Shown: positions 1 to 9,348, numbered from the stretch's first letter. The stretch: 64,000 bases of DNA from an uncultured Rhizobium sp. (GCA_945952415.1 CAMFIF010000002.1:248001-312000), one strand, 5' to 3'. Made by a program: numbers and translations. Notes: generated by a model from the sequence alone, not told the origin.

Positions 1-1
1 C

Positions 2-571
2 TACCTGCTTCTCGTCTCGGGCTTTTTCGTCTGCGGTTTCCAGCTCGCCTTCATCACCGCGCATTTCCCTGCCTATCTTGGCGATATCGGCATCGATGTC
101 CGCTATTCGGGCATTGCGATTGCGCTGATCGGCCTCTTCAATGTCTTCGGCTCGCTCATCGTCGGCTCGCTCGGCAACCGCATGCCGAAGCGCTACATTC
201 TTTCCGCCATCTATATTGCCCGCTCGGTGGCGGTGACGGCCTTCATACTGCTGCCGCAGAGCCCGCTTTCCGTCATTCTCTTTGCGGCAGTCATGGGGCT
301 TCTGTGGCTTTCCACCGTGCCGCCGACCAATGGCCTGGTGGCGCTGATGTTCGGCACGCGGCATCTCGGCCTGCTCGGCGGCATGGTGTTTCTGTCGCAC
401 CAGATCGGCTCCTTCCTCGGCGTCTGGATGGGCGGCTTCCTCCGCGACCGGCTGGGTTCCTACGATGTCGTCTGGTGGCTCGGCGTGGCGCTCGGCATCT
501 TTGCAGCCATCGTCCACTGGCCGATCGAGGAGCGGATGGTGCACCGCCCGGGCTTCGCTCCCGCCGAGTAA
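2..571 (+). CDS. MFS transporter, C-terminal part (5' end outside window)
   Basis: The reading frame is open from the first bases of the window, so the gene starts upstream and only about the last 190 residues are present. These are highly hydrophobic and form roughly six membrane segments with short charged loops. The loop GSLGNRMPKR resembles the conserved loop between helices of major facilitator superfamily carriers, and the stretch FFVCGFQLAFITAHFPAYL at the left edge is typical of the start of the second six-helix half. It is therefore probably an inner-membrane secondary transporter; the substrate cannot be told. The gene converges on recO, with three bases between the stop codons. Confidence 0.8.
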   Translation, partial: YLLLVSGFFVCGFQLAFITAHFPAYLGDIGIDVRYSGIAIALIGLFNVFGSLIVGSLGNRMPKRYILSAIYIARSVAVTAFILLPQSPLSVILFAAVMGLLWLSTVPPTNGLVALMFGTRHLGLLGGMVFLSHQIGSFLGVWMGGFLRDRLGSYDVVWWLGVALGIFAAIVHWPIEERMVHRPGFAPAE

Positions 572-574
572 GGC

Positions 575-1312
575 TTACAGCCTCTCCCGCAGTGCCTTCA
601 GCGCCGCCTCGCGGAAGCCTTCGCGCGCGGACGGCATCTCGATCCCGCGGGGATCGTAGACATGGCGGTGGAGGAAAAAGCCGGTCAGACGGAATGCGTC
701 TTCCAGCTCCTCCGGGGCCGAGGCCGGCTGGCGTTCCGGCGCCAGGAAGCCCGGCAACTTCAGCATGCGGTCCGCATAGGGGGCGCCCGCCTCCTGCGTC
801 ACCGCCCGCCCCGATTTCGGCGAAACATAGGTGAGCCCGTCCCGCCGCCCGGTGGCAGCGCATTCGGTGAGGTCGAGGCCGAAGCCCAGATCGTTCAGCA
901 CGGCGAGCTCGAAGCGGATGAAAAGCTCGCCCGCCCCGGCCGGATCGTCGAGATGATCGAGAATGATGTCCAGCGCCTCGTAGAGATGGGGATGCGGATC
1001 GCGTTCCGGCAGCAGGCGCAGGAGCGCCGCCATGGTCTGCACGCCATAGAGCGCGACGGCGCTTTCCATCAGCTGTGCGGCACGCTGGCGAACGGGTTCG
1101 ATGCGGAAATCGCCGAGATGTTCGTCAAGCCGCGCCCGCCAGGTGACATCGACCAGGTTGCCCGGCTGGAGCACCGGCTGCATGGCGCGGGAACGGCCGC
1201 CGCGGACGAGGCCCAGATGGCGGCCGCGGGCACGGGTCATCACCTCGGCGATGACGCTCGTCTCGCCATGGCGCTTGACGCCGAGAATGATGGCCTCTTC
1301 CTGCCATTGCAT
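575..1312 (-). CDS. recO: DNA repair protein RecO
   Basis: The 245-residue product matches RecO in length and in its N-terminal OB-fold (about residues 1-80, starting [17 protein letters not shown]), followed by a helical domain. RecO works with RecR to load RecA on SSB-coated single-stranded DNA in recombinational repair of gaps. It is the last gene of a minus-strand run era-rnc-lepB-acpS, an arrangement conserved in Rhizobiales; 31 bases separate it from era. The ATG overlaps no other gene. Identification rests on family resemblance plus conserved context. Confidence 0.93.
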   Translation of the reverse strand: MQWQEEAIILGVKRHGETSVIAEVMTRARGRHLGLVRGGRSRAMQPVLQPGNLVDVTWRARLDEHLGDFRIEPVRQRAAQLMESAVALYGVQTMAALLRLLPERDPHPHLYEALDIILDHLDDPAGAGELFIRFELAVLNDLGFGLDLTECAATGRRDGLTYVSPKSGRAVTQEAGAPYADRMLKLPGFLAPERQPASAPEELEDAFRLTGFFLHRHVYDPRGIEMPSAREGFREAALKALRERL

Positions 1313-1343
1313 GGGTGAACGGCTCCTTCTGGAACGTCCCGCC

Positions 1344-2279
1344 TCAGCTGTGGAAATCGAGCCCCATTTCGCGGAAGCGCTCGGGGTCGTCGCCCCAGTT
1401 TTCGCGCACCTTCACGAAGAGGAACAGATGCACGGGCTGCTCGAGGATTTCGGAAAGCTCGCGCCGGGCAGCGGTGGAAATCGCCTTGATTGCCTCGCCA
1501 TTCTTGCCGAGCGCGATCTTCTTCTGGCTCTCGCGCTCCACATAGATGACCTGTTCGATGCGGACGGAGCCATCCTTGCGCTCCTCCCACTTCTCGGTTT
1601 CCACATGGGAGGCATAGGGCAGTTCCTGGTGCAGGCGCAGGAACAGCTTCTCGCGGGTGATTTCGGCGGCGAGCTGGCGCATGGGCAGGTCGGAAATCTG
1701 GTCTTCCGGATAGTACCAGGGCCCTTCGGGCAGCGCTTCGGCGAGATAATCCAGGAGGTCGCCGCAGCCGGAACCCGTCGTTGCGGAGATCATGAAGGTC
1801 CTGACGAAGCCGATCTTCTCATTGGCGGCAGCGGCAAGCTTCAGAAGATCCTCCGGGCGCACCCGGTCGATCTTGTTGAGGATCAGCACCTTGGGCTGAT
1901 GCACTTCTTTCAGGCCTTCCAGAATGGCTTCCGCATCGCCGCGCAGGCCGCGCTCGCTGTCGATCAGCAGCGCGATCAGATCGGCATCCTTCGCCCCGCC
2001 CCAGGCGCTCGTCACCATGGCGCGGTCGAGACGGCGGCGCGGCTTGAAGATGCCGGGCGTATCCATGAAGACGATCTGCGCCTGGTTGTGGATTGCGATG
2101 CCGCGCACGATGGCACGGGTCGTCTGAACCTTGTGGCTGACGATCGAGACCTTGGCGCCGACCAGCCGGTTGACGAGGGTTGACTTGCCGGCATTGGTGG
2201 CGCCGATCAGGGCCACGAAGCCGGAATGGGTGGGGGCCGGATGCTCGTCGCCGGCCGCATGTTCAATATGGTCTGTCAT
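1344..2279 (-). CDS. era: GTPase Era, ribosome assembly factor
   Basis: A 311-residue GTPase with all signature motifs visible: G1 GATNAGKS (26-33), G3 DTPG (73-76), G4 NKID (135-138) and G5 SAT near 164. A C-terminal KH RNA-binding domain follows (about 205-290), with the GKNGEAIK loop that contacts the 3' end of 16S rRNA. Era couples 30S subunit maturation to growth and acts at the membrane and ribosome. The gene starts 6 bases after the rnc stop codon, so the two are probably co-translated. An N-terminal extension of about 18 residues precedes the GTPase core, as in other alphaproteobacterial versions. Confidence 0.97.
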   Translation of the reverse strand: MTDHIEHAAGDEHPAPTHSGFVALIGATNAGKSTLVNRLVGAKVSIVSHKVQTTRAIVRGIAIHNQAQIVFMDTPGIFKPRRRLDRAMVTSAWGGAKDADLIALLIDSERGLRGDAEAILEGLKEVHQPKVLILNKIDRVRPEDLLKLAAAANEKIGFVRTFMISATTGSGCGDLLDYLAEALPEGPWYYPEDQISDLPMRQLAAEITREKLFLRLHQELPYASHVETEKWEERKDGSVRIEQVIYVERESQKKIALGKNGEAIKAISTAARRELSEILEQPVHLFLFVKVRENWGDDPERFREMGLDFHS

Positions 2280-2285
2280 TCTTTC

Positions 2286-3005
2286 TTACTCTCCGGCGCC
2301 GCTCTTCGGCCAGACGCCTTCCCGTTCGAGGAGCCGGGTTGCGGCCACCTGCTCGGCGGCGCGCTTGGAACGCTCAACGCCTTGCTCCGGCGCCACGCCG
2401 GGTACTTCCACCGTCACCTTGAAGCGTGGATCATGATCCGGTCCGGACCGTTCATCAACCCTGTAGGAAGGGGTGGCGGCGAATTTCGCATGGGCCCATT
2501 CCTGCAGCTCGGTCTTGGCGTCCCGCCGGCCGCTATCGGGCTGGCTCACGCGCTTTTCCCAGTATTTCAGGATGAAGCGACGCGCCACTTCAAGACCGCC
2601 ATCGAGATAGAGGGCGGCGATCAGGCTTTCCACCACATCGGCGCGCACGTTCAGCATGCGGCTGCCGGTCAGCTTCTTCACGTCGGACCCGGTGCGGATG
2701 AAGCGGTACAACTCCATCTCGTCCGCAACGGAGGCGCAGGTCTGGGCGCTGACCAGCTGATTCAGCCGGACCGAAAGTTCGCCTTCCTTGGCATCCTTGA
2801 AGGTGGTGAAGAGATGTTCGGCGACGCAGAGGCCCAGAACCCGGTCTCCCAGAAACTCCAGCCGCTCATAGTTTCCGCCACGGGACGGAAGGGCGCTTGC
2901 ATGAACAAGGGCCCGGTCCAGCCGGGCCCTGTCTGTGAATTCATGGCCGATCATATGCTCCAGCCGGGCGAAATCTTCCGCCGAAAGCGCACGCGGCTTG
3001 TTCAT
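2286..3005 (-). CDS. rnc: Ribonuclease III
   Basis: A 239-residue endonuclease specific for double-stranded RNA, used in rRNA processing and mRNA turnover. The signature ERLEFLGDRVL sits at 47-57 (E50 and D54 metal ligands) and the second pair D123/E126 lies in RADVVESLIAALYLD; a dsRNA-binding domain follows (about 160-235). I chose the ATG at 3005 because it overlaps the lepB stop codon as ATGA, a classical translational coupling; a longer reading to 3050 would run inside lepB. It sits between lepB and era in one operon. Confidence 0.96.
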   Translation of the reverse strand: MNKPRALSAEDFARLEHMIGHEFTDRARLDRALVHASALPSRGGNYERLEFLGDRVLGLCVAEHLFTTFKDAKEGELSVRLNQLVSAQTCASVADEMELYRFIRTGSDVKKLTGSRMLNVRADVVESLIAALYLDGGLEVARRFILKYWEKRVSQPDSGRRDAKTELQEWAHAKFAATPSYRVDERSGPDHDPRFKVTVEVPGVAPEQGVERSKRAAEQVAATRLLEREGVWPKSGAGE

Positions 3006-3745
3006 TCGACCGCCTTGAACAGGCGGTTCCAGCGCATGTTGGCCGGCCACTTCCAGACTTCGGCAAAGGACGTGTCATTGCCGATGGAGAAAGTGATGAA
3101 GGAGGCGCGGCCGATCAGGTTTTCCGCAGGCACGAAGCCCACGTCGAAGCGGCTGTCACGGGAATTGTCGCGGTTGTCGCCCATCATGAAGAAATGGCCG
3201 GCGGGCACGAGGAATTCGCGCGTGTTGTCGCCTTCGCCATCCGGCACCTGGTCGAGCGTGTCGAAGGTGACGCCATTGTCGAAGGTCTCGCGGAAGACCG
3301 GCACGTCGGTGCCCGGGTCGCGCTTGTAATCGGACGTGAAGGTGCCGTCGGGCTGCTTCGGAACGGGCTGGCCATTGATGTAGAGCACGCCGCTCGTCAC
3401 CTGAATGCGGTCGCCCGGCAGGCCGACGACGCGCTTGATGTAATCCACGGTCGGCTCGGACGGCTTGCGGAACACCACCACGTCGCCGCGCTTCGGATCG
3501 GCGCCGAAGATGCGGCCGGAGAAGAGATCCGGCGAGAAGGGCAGCGAATATTTGGAATAGCCATAGGCAAACTTGTTCACGAAGATATAGTCGCCCACAA
3601 GAAGGGTCGGCATCATCGAGCCGGAGGGGATCGTGAAAGGCTGGAAGGCCAGCGTGCGGATCACCACGGCGAGCAGCAGCGCCTCTATGATCACCTTCAC
3701 ATTTTCCCAAAGGGTGCTTTGCTTCTGAACAGTCTGCTCGGACAC
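3002..3745 (-). CDS. lepB: Signal peptidase I
   Basis: A 247-residue inner-membrane serine protease that removes signal peptides from exported proteins. One membrane segment (about 16-36) precedes the catalytic box SGSMMPTLLVGD with nucleophile S43; the general base is K104 in YIKRVVGLPGD, and the box GDNRDNSRDSR is near residue 196. Length and box order match type I signal peptidases. It is second in the acpS-lepB-rnc-era-recO run, about 110 bases after acpS and overlapping rnc by four bases. Confidence 0.97.
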   Translation of the reverse strand: MSEQTVQKQSTLWENVKVIIEALLLAVVIRTLAFQPFTIPSGSMMPTLLVGDYIFVNKFAYGYSKYSLPFSPDLFSGRIFGADPKRGDVVVFRKPSEPTVDYIKRVVGLPGDRIQVTSGVLYINGQPVPKQPDGTFTSDYKRDPGTDVPVFRETFDNGVTFDTLDQVPDGEGDNTREFLVPAGHFFMMGDNRDNSRDSRFDVGFVPAENLIGRASFITFSIGNDTSFAEVWKWPANMRWNRLFKAVE

Positions 3746-3854
3746 GCTGTCTTTATCCTTTTCGTGTTTATGCGCTCTCTGTAACGCTTTCCTCCGGCCG
3801 GGGCAATGGCGGGCAGGAAATCGGCAAAAGCCGCTCCGCCCCGGTCAGCGCAGC

Positions 3855-4253
3855 CTAGAGCGGCAGGGCCTCGATGATCACGAAGGCCTGCGCATAGGGG
3901 TAATCATCGGTTATGGTCAAATGTATGACCGCGCGATGGGCCTCGGGCAGCATCGCGGCCAGCCGTTCGGCGGCGCCATGGGTCAGATGCATGGTGGGTT
4001 TGCCCGAAGGCAGGTTGATCACGCCCATGTCGCGCCAGAAGACGCCCTGGGCAATGCCGGTGCCCAGCGCCTTGGCGCAGGCTTCCTTGGCGGCGAAGCG
4101 CTTGGCATAGGAGGCGGCGCGGTTCTTGCGCCGGTCGGATTTGGCGCGCTCCACATCCGTGAAGCAGCGATGGGTGAACCTGTCGCCAAAACGCGCGAGC
4201 GACTGCTCGACGCGGCGGATATCGGCAAGGTCGCTTCCGATTCCGATGATCAT
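3855..4253 (-). CDS. acpS: Holo-[acyl-carrier-protein] synthase
   Basis: A 132-residue phosphopantetheinyl transferase that moves the 4'-phosphopantetheine arm of CoA onto apo-ACP for fatty acid synthesis. The start [14 protein letters not shown] carries the Mg-binding D8, and [14 protein letters not shown] contains E57 and the conserved lysines; both are diagnostic of AcpS. It leads the lepB-rnc-era-recO run. In many relatives pdxJ lies just upstream; here the next upstream gene is a tiny DUF3563 protein instead. Confidence 0.96.
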   Translation of the reverse strand: MIIGIGSDLADIRRVEQSLARFGDRFTHRCFTDVERAKSDRRKNRAASYAKRFAAKEACAKALGTGIAQGVFWRDMGVINLPSGKPTMHLTHGAAERLAAMLPEAHRAVIHLTITDDYPYAQAFVIIEALPL

Positions 4254-4388
4254 TATGCCGTCCCCTTCTGACCGGGGCGACGAAGGCCCCTCCCCGACTT
4301 ACGGTCGGATTCGGGCAAAAGGTCAAGCGGTGCGGAGAGATCCCCCGCCGCGAGGGCCGGCCTCATGGCCGGCCTGGTCTCGGCATTC

Positions 4389-4541
4389 TCAGTAGGACTT
4401 GCGGAACAGGCCCTGATCGACCTGGCGCTGGCGATATTCGAAATCGTAGCGGTCGATGCTCTCGGACAGATAGGCCATTTCCCGTTCCTGAACCGAAGGT
4501 CCACGCAGGGCGCGGGCGACTTTCTTCAGCGAAGTGAACAT
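4389..4541 (-). CDS. DUF3563 family small protein
   Basis: A 50-residue protein, MFTSLKKVARALRG then a tyrosine- and arginine-rich tail ending GLFRKSY. The sequence fits the DUF3563 family of very short alphaproteobacterial and betaproteobacterial proteins of unknown function. I chose the ATG at 4541 because AAAGGAG stands 7-8 bases upstream; a reading extended to 4814 runs back through AT-rich intergenic DNA and into rel. The region upstream (4542-4640) is notably AT-rich and probably holds its promoter. No signal peptide or membrane segment; amphipathic N-terminal helix possible. Confidence 0.8.
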   Translation of the reverse strand: MFTSLKKVARALRGPSVQEREMAYLSESIDRYDFEYRQRQVDQGLFRKSY

Positions 4542-4724
4542 TTTTTTGCTCCTTTCAGCGTTTTTTACTGGGAAAAGAGATAATATTTTCCCGCCCACTT
4601 GACCAACGCTGATGTTCCGTATCAGCCATGCGCTCAGTGCATAGACTGCCGCTTTTCTGCCCATTTTATGAACATTTTTGCACTGCTGCGTTGCAATATG
4701 ATGATTTTTGCGGCGCAAATAGGA

Positions 4725-4748
4725 AAAGCCCGACCAGGGCCGGGCTTT
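4725..4748 (-). terminator. Rho-independent terminator of rel
   Basis: Perfect 8-bp stem AAAGCCCG/CGGGCTTT with an 8-base loop, lying 33 bases past the rel stop codon. On the minus strand the stem is followed by TTTTCCT. Its position between rel and the DUF3563 gene suggests the latter is transcribed separately. Confidence 0.75.
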
Positions 4749-4780
4749 CTCAAGGCGTGCTGACGGCGAAGACCTACGCC

Positions 4781-6985
4781 TCAGTCGAAGACGCGTTTCA
4801 CCGTTGCCAGGCAATCCAGCTCCTTCAGCTGGGCGATCAGCTGGTTGAGCTGGCGCAGATCCCAGACTTCGAGATCGAGCGCCATCTCCGTGAAGTCGAT
4901 CGCGACGCGCATCATGCTCAGCGTGCGGATGTTGACATCCATGGTCGCGACCGCCTGGGCGACCTTGGCCAGCGTGCCCGGCTCGTTGATGGCATTGATG
5001 AGGATGCGGGCGGTGAAGCGGGCCTTGTTGGCAAAATCGAGGTCCCAGCGCACGTCGATCCAGCGCTCGGGCTCGTCGTCGAATTTCTGCAGCGTCGAGG
5101 CCTGGATCGGATAGATGGTGATGCCTTCGCCATTATCATCCATGATGCCGACGATGCGGTCGCCCGGCACGGCGCCGGAGGGTGAGAAGCGCACTTCCAG
5201 CGCACCGCTCAAGCCGCGGATCGGCAGCACGCCCGCCTCACCCTTGGCCTGCCCCGGCAGGCGGAAGGCCATGCCGGTCGCGGTGTTCATGTGGAACCAG
5301 CCCTCGTCGGAACTGGGCTTCACGGTGACGCGCTCGTCCTGATGGTCGGGATAGACGGCGCGCAGCACGTCGAGCGAGGAAATCTCGCCGCGGCCGACGG
5401 CGGCAATGGCATCCTCCACATCCTTCTGGCCGAGCCGGTGCAGCGCGGGACGCATCACATCGCGGGAGAAGATCTTGCCGGCGCGCTCGAAGGTGCGCTC
5501 GAGAATGCGGTGGCCGAGGCCCGCATATTGCTTGCGGATGGCCATGCGGGTGGCGCGGCGGATGGCGGCGCGCGCCTTGCCGGTAACGACGATTTCTTCC
5601 CAGGCGGCGGGCGGCACCTGCACGCCGGAACGGATGATCTCCACCTCGTCGCCATTGGCGAGGCGGGTGACGAGCGGCATGATGCGGCCGTTGATCTTGG
5701 CGCCGACCGTCGTATCGCCGATATTGGTGTGGACCGCATAGGCGAAATCAATCGGCGTCGCGCCGCGCGGCAGGGCAATCAGCTTGCCCTTCGGCGTGAA
5801 GCAGAAGACCTGATCCTGGAAGAGTTCGAGCTTGGTGTGTTCGAGGAACTCTTCCGGGCTGTCGCCTTCGGCCAGCGCCTCGATGGTGTGGCGAAGCCAG
5901 GAATAGGCATTGCTTTCCCGGCCCAGCGCCTCGCCTTCCGAACCCGTTCCGCCATCCTTGTAGAGCGTGTGGGCGGCAATGCCGAATTCGGCGATCTCAT
6001 GCATGCGCTTGGTGCGGATCTGCAGCTCGATGCGCTGGCGGGACGGGCCGACGATGGTGGTGTGGATGGAGCGGTAATCGTTCTGCTTCGGCGTGGAAAT
6101 ATAATCCTTGAAGCGCCCCGGCACGACGCGCCAGCGACTGTGGACGATACCGAGCGCCGAATAGCAGGCGGGCACGGTTTCCACGATGATGCGAAAGCCA
6201 TAGACATCGGACAGCTGCTCGAAGGACAGCGATTTCGACTGCATCTTGCGGAAGACGGAATAGGCCTTCTTCTGCCGGCCCTTGACGCTTGCGCCCGTGA
6301 GGCCATTGGCGATCAGGAGGTCGCGCAGCTCGTCCTCGATCTTCTTGATCAGGCCTTCGTTGCGGCGGGAAAGCTCTTCCAGCCGCCGGGTGACGGTCTC
6401 GTAGGCTTCCGGATTGATGTGGCGGAAGGAAAGCTCCTCCAGCTCCTCGCGCAGATCCTGCATGCCCATGCGGCCGGCCAGCGGCGCATAGATATCCATG
6501 GTTTCCTCGGAAATGCGGGCGCGCTTTTCCGCCGTCATGTGATCGAGCGTGCGCATGTTGTGCAGGCGATCCGCCAGCTTCACGAGGAGAACACGCACGT
6601 CGTCGGAAATGGCGAGAAGCAGCTTGCGCAGGTTTTCCGCCTGCTTGGCCTTCTTGCTCACCAGATCGAGCTTCTTGATCTTGGTCAGGCCTTCCACGAG
6701 ACGGCCGATATCCTCGCCGAAGAGTTCGTCGATCTCGGCGCGGGTGGCGGTCGTATCCTCGATCGTGTCGTGGAGGAGGGCGACGGCAATCGTCGGCTCG
6801 TCCAGATGCATTTCCGTGAGGATGGCCGCCACTTCGAGGGGATGGGAAATATAGGGATCGCCGCTCGCCCGCTTCTGCTGCCCATGCTTTTGCATGGCAT
6901 AGACATAGGCCTTGTTTAGGAGAGCTTCGTTGGCGTCAGGCTTGTATTTCTGGACGCGCTCAACGAGCTCGTATTGCCGCATCAT
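4781..6985 (-). CDS. rel: Bifunctional (p)ppGpp synthetase/hydrolase (RelA/SpoT homologue)
   Basis: A 734-residue long RSH enzyme that makes and degrades the stringent-response alarmone. Domains in order: HD hydrolase with YISHPLEVA (H48) and LLHDTIEDT (H72-D73), both intact; synthetase domain around 240-350 with QLSDVYGFRIIV and PKQNDYRSIHTT; TGS domain near 390-450 (FTPKGKLIALPRGATPIDFAYAVHT); C-terminal ACT domain (NEPGTLAKVAQAVATMDVNI). With an intact HD site it should do both reactions, as is usual for the single RSH of Rhizobiales. rpoZ lies directly upstream with its own terminator between, so rel probably has its own promoter in 6986-7064. Two consecutive ATG codons open the frame; either could be used. 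Confidence 0.97.
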   Translation of the reverse strand: MMRQYELVERVQKYKPDANEALLNKAYVYAMQKHGQQKRASGDPYISHPLEVAAILTEMHLDEPTIAVALLHDTIEDTTATRAEIDELFGEDIGRLVEGLTKIKKLDLVSKKAKQAENLRKLLLAISDDVRVLLVKLADRLHNMRTLDHMTAEKRARISEETMDIYAPLAGRMGMQDLREELEELSFRHINPEAYETVTRRLEELSRRNEGLIKKIEDELRDLLIANGLTGASVKGRQKKAYSVFRKMQSKSLSFEQLSDVYGFRIIVETVPACYSALGIVHSRWRVVPGRFKDYISTPKQNDYRSIHTTIVGPSRQRIELQIRTKRMHEIAEFGIAAHTLYKDGGTGSEGEALGRESNAYSWLRHTIEALAEGDSPEEFLEHTKLELFQDQVFCFTPKGKLIALPRGATPIDFAYAVHTNIGDTTVGAKINGRIMPLVTRLANGDEVEIIRSGVQVPPAAWEEIVVTGKARAAIRRATRMAIRKQYAGLGHRILERTFERAGKIFSRDVMRPALHRLGQKDVEDAIAAVGRGEISSLDVLRAVYPDHQDERVTVKPSSDEGWFHMNTATGMAFRLPGQAKGEAGVLPIRGLSGALEVRFSPSGAVPGDRIVGIMDDNGEGITIYPIQASTLQKFDDEPERWIDVRWDLDFANKARFTARILINAINEPGTLAKVAQAVATMDVNIRTLSMMRVAIDFTEMALDLEVWDLRQLNQLIAQLKELDCLATVKRVFD

Positions 6986-7064
6986 TCCCCGTCATCCCCC
7001 GGCATTCAAGCAAACTTGCACCAATCATAGGACCGGCGCAACGCATTGCAACGACAAACGAAAA

Positions 7065-7085
7065 GGCCGGTTTAAAAAACCGGCC
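7065..7085 (-). terminator. Rho-independent terminator of rpoZ
   Basis: Perfect 9-bp stem GGCCGGTTT/AAACCGGCC with a 3-base loop, followed on the minus strand by TTTTCG. It lies about 70 bases past the rpoZ stop codon and upstream of rel, separating the two transcripts. Confidence 0.85.
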
Positions 7086-7155
7086 GTCCCGCAGCTTCAT
7101 TTTCTCGTCATTCCGGAGCGTTGCGGCCTTTTCATGTCGGCCGCGACGGAAACGA

Positions 7156-7560
7156 TCAGTAATCGTCGCTCTTTTCCGGCGGCACGAGGCCTTCGATGCC
7201 GGCAAGCAGCTCTTCTTCGGACATCTGGTCGAAGGTGAGCGTTTCGGGCAGATCGTCTTCCTCGTCGCTCTTGTCGGCAGCCACCTGGCCGGCGCCGATC
7301 ATCGGAGCGCCTTCATGCTCGGGCTCGTCCACTTCCACATGTTTCTGCAGGGAATGGATCAGGTCTTCCTTGAGATCGTCGGGCGAAAGCGTTTCGTCGG
7401 CGATTTCGCGCAGCGCCACGACCGGGTTCTTGTCGTTGTCGCGATCGATGGTGATCTGCGCGCCCTGGGAAATCTGGCGGGCGCGGTGGCTTGCGAGCAG
7501 TACCAGCTCGAAGCGGTTGTCCACCTTATCAATGCAGTCTTCTACGGTGACACGGGCCAT
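7156..7560 (-). CDS. rpoZ: RNA polymerase omega subunit
   Basis: A 134-residue omega subunit that helps assemble the beta' subunit and, in proteobacteria, contributes to a ppGpp site on RNA polymerase. The N-terminus [30 protein letters not shown] is the diagnostic omega signature and the ALREIAD box follows. The C-terminal half is an acidic extension (PEHEG... EEDDLPETL) normal for alphaproteobacteria. ATG at 7560 is preceded by GAAGGACAG; the frame stays open further upstream but without similarity. It neighbours rel, which makes ppGpp. Confidence 0.96.
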   Translation of the reverse strand: MARVTVEDCIDKVDNRFELVLLASHRARQISQGAQITIDRDNDKNPVVALREIADETLSPDDLKEDLIHSLQKHVEVDEPEHEGAPMIGAGQVAADKSDEEDDLPETLTFDQMSEEELLAGIEGLVPPEKSDDY

Positions 7561-8211
7561 AGCCTGTCCTTCATATTCACGAATTCGGGGATCACTGCCC
7601 CCGCCGATACAGGGAATGCCGCGGAAATTCAAGTTTTTCCTGAAAGCGGGCGCGATTGCGCACCGCCCATTGCCACATCCGCAGCCCATTGCGCCCCCGA
7701 ATCACCGCCGCGCGGGCCATGTGCAAACGGGCGCACATTCGAAATTTCGGGCATAATCGACGCGCATATCCTGACAGCACGCACCACCGATGGTAGAGCC
7801 CGCCTTTCAACCCGCGCCGATACATCGAATCGGGCCCGGGATGGGTCGGCGCGAATGCCCGGGCAGACAGCCACCAGGTGCCAGCCCTCACGCTTCTCTC
7901 AAGGGCTGCGACTGGCCTGCAAGCAAAGCGCGCAATTTCGGGAACAATGGAGAATTTCAGTGGATTTGAATATAAATTGTGCCATATTGGGCACCGTTCG
8001 GACCGGGGCTCGCGATTGGCGGCGCACCGGCCGGAAATATTGAATTTAGATTCTTCATGCAGCAACTAATGGTTGCTTGGAAGAAATGAAAGTTTGCAAT
8101 AATATTTATTTTAGACAGTGAAGATGTTATACATGTGCGGCGCCGGTTGCTCCGCTCCGCCGGTTTGACAGTCAACCGTATTGTCGCCTTTTTTGGATTA
8201 GGAATTAGGAC
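7561..8211. other. Gene-free divergent region between rpoZ and the NYN gene
   Basis: About 650 bases with no convincing gene; it must hold the rpoZ promoter (minus) and that of the NYN gene (plus). A GC-rich part at 7780-7960 contains a perfect 8-bp inverted repeat (CGCGCCGA at 7813-7820, TCGGCGCG at 7846-7853) around an inner GGGCCCGGG; the rest near the NYN gene is AT-rich. A small palindrome TTGACaGTCAA is at 8165-8175 and may overlap a -35 box. No signature of 6S RNA, SRP RNA, RNase P RNA or tmRNA was found by eye. Confidence 0.5.
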
Positions 8212-8790
8212 ATGTTTGACCCACGTGAGAAAATTGCGCTGTTTATCGATGGTGCCAATCTCTATGCCGCCTCCAAGAGCCTCGGTTTCGACATTGACTA
8301 CCGCAAGCTGCTCAAGGCTTTTCAGAAGCGCGGTTATCTGCTTCGCGCCTATTATTACACGGCCCTGATCGAGGACCAGGAATATTCCTCCATCCGTCCG
8401 CTGATCGACTGGCTGGATTATAACGGCTACAAGGTCATCACCAAGCCGGCCAAGGAATTCACCGACTCCATGGGCCGCCGCAAGATCAAGGGCAATATGG
8501 ATATCGAACTGGCCATCGATGCGATGGAGCAGTCCGAAACGGTCGATCATCTCGTGATCTTCTCCGGCGACGGCGATTTCACCACGCTGGTGGAAGCGCT
8601 GCAGCGCAAGGGCCGGAAGGTTTCCGTCGTCTCCACCATGGCCACCCAGCCGCCGATGATCGCCGACGATCTGCGTCGCCAGGCCGACCATTTCATCGAC
8701 CTTACCACGCTGCGCGCCGAAGTGGGCCGCGATCCGTCCGAGCGTCCGCCCCGCGTCGTGGAACCGGTGGCCGACGAGGTCGAGACCTGA
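8212..8790 (+). CDS. NYN (LabA/DUF88-type) PIN-fold ribonuclease domain protein
   Basis: A 192-residue single-domain protein of the NYN family, PIN-like metal-dependent nucleases thought to act on RNA. The core motifs are visible: FIDGANLYAA with D14 near the start, KGNMDIELAIDAM around residue 97, and the acidic motif VIFSGDGDFTTLVEAL around 120, followed by ATQPPMIADDLRRQADHFIDL. This close-to-full set suggests a working active site. It ends in a proline/acid-rich tail. The gene stands alone, convergent with smpB across a shared terminator. The link to RNA quality control (beside smpB) is only positional. Confidence 0.88.
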   Translation: MFDPREKIALFIDGANLYAASKSLGFDIDYRKLLKAFQKRGYLLRAYYYTALIEDQEYSSIRPLIDWLDYNGYKVITKPAKEFTDSMGRRKIKGNMDIELAIDAMEQSETVDHLVIFSGDGDFTTLVEALQRKGRKVSVVSTMATQPPMIADDLRRQADHFIDLTTLRAEVGRDPSERPPRVVEPVADEVET

Positions 8791-8813
8791 TGGCTCGCTT
8801 GAGAACGGAACGA

Positions 8814-8843
8814 AAAAGACCCGCGCCATGGCGCGGGTCTTTT
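8814..8843. terminator. Bidirectional terminator between the NYN gene and smpB
   Basis: Perfect palindrome, core GACCCGCGCC/GGCGCGGGTC with an AT centre, flanked by AAAA on the left and TTTT on the right, so it can act on both strands. It lies 24 bases after the NYN stop codon and 26 bases from the smpB stop codon. Confidence 0.9.
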
Positions 8844-8868
8844 CATTTGGGCGAATCTTCGGGTCGTA

Positions 8869-9348
8869 TCAGCCGCGATCCTTGAGAAGCCGCGTTTTCT
8901 GGCGGTTCCAGTCGCGCTCCTTCTCCGTCTCGCGCTTGTCGTGCAGCTTCTTGCCCTTGCCGAGGGCCAGTTCGAGCTTGGCCCTGCCCTTTTCATTGAA
9001 ATAGATCTTCAGCGGGATGAGGGTCATGCCTTCGCGGTTGATCGCGGCGCGCAGCCGGTTGATCTCGCGCTTCGAGAGCAGGAGCTTGCGGCGGCGGCGG
9101 GGCTCATGGTTGAAGCGGTTGGCCTGCAAATATTCCGGCAGATGGGAATTGATCAGCCAGAGTTCGTCGCCCTCGTCGGAGGCATAGGATTCAGCGATAT
9201 TCGCCTTGCCGTCGCGCAGGGACTTCACCTCGGTGCCGGTCAGAACCAGCCCGGCCTCATAGGTGTCGATGATCTCATAATTGAAGCGCGCCTTGCGGTT
9301 TTCCGCAACGATCTTCTTGACGACGCGCTGGCTGCCTTTGGGTGCCAT
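8869..9348 (-). CDS. smpB: SsrA-binding protein SmpB
   Basis: A 159-residue tmRNA partner that carries SsrA to stalled ribosomes for trans-translation. [34 protein letters not shown] and the later [23 protein letters not shown] tail (which mimics mRNA in the decoding channel) are all family hallmarks. It lies downstream of dapA in the same direction with 82 bases between, a pairing common in Rhizobiales. The tmRNA gene itself is not in the window. Confidence 0.97.
   Translation of the reverse strand: MAPKGSQRVVKKIVAENRKARFNYEIIDTYEAGLVLTGTEVKSLRDGKANIAESYASDEGDELWLINSHLPEYLQANRFNHEPRRRRKLLLSKREINRLRAAINREGMTLIPLKIYFNEKGRAKLELALGKGKKLHDKRETEKERDWNRQKTRLLKDRG

Noticed and set aside
7561..8211. 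Possible tmRNA, 6S or SRP RNA gene between rpoZ and the NYN gene
   Set aside because: I looked for the tmRNA ends, the SRP GGAAGGAAGC-type loop and 6S open-loop pattern on both strands and found none. Only local hairpins remain.
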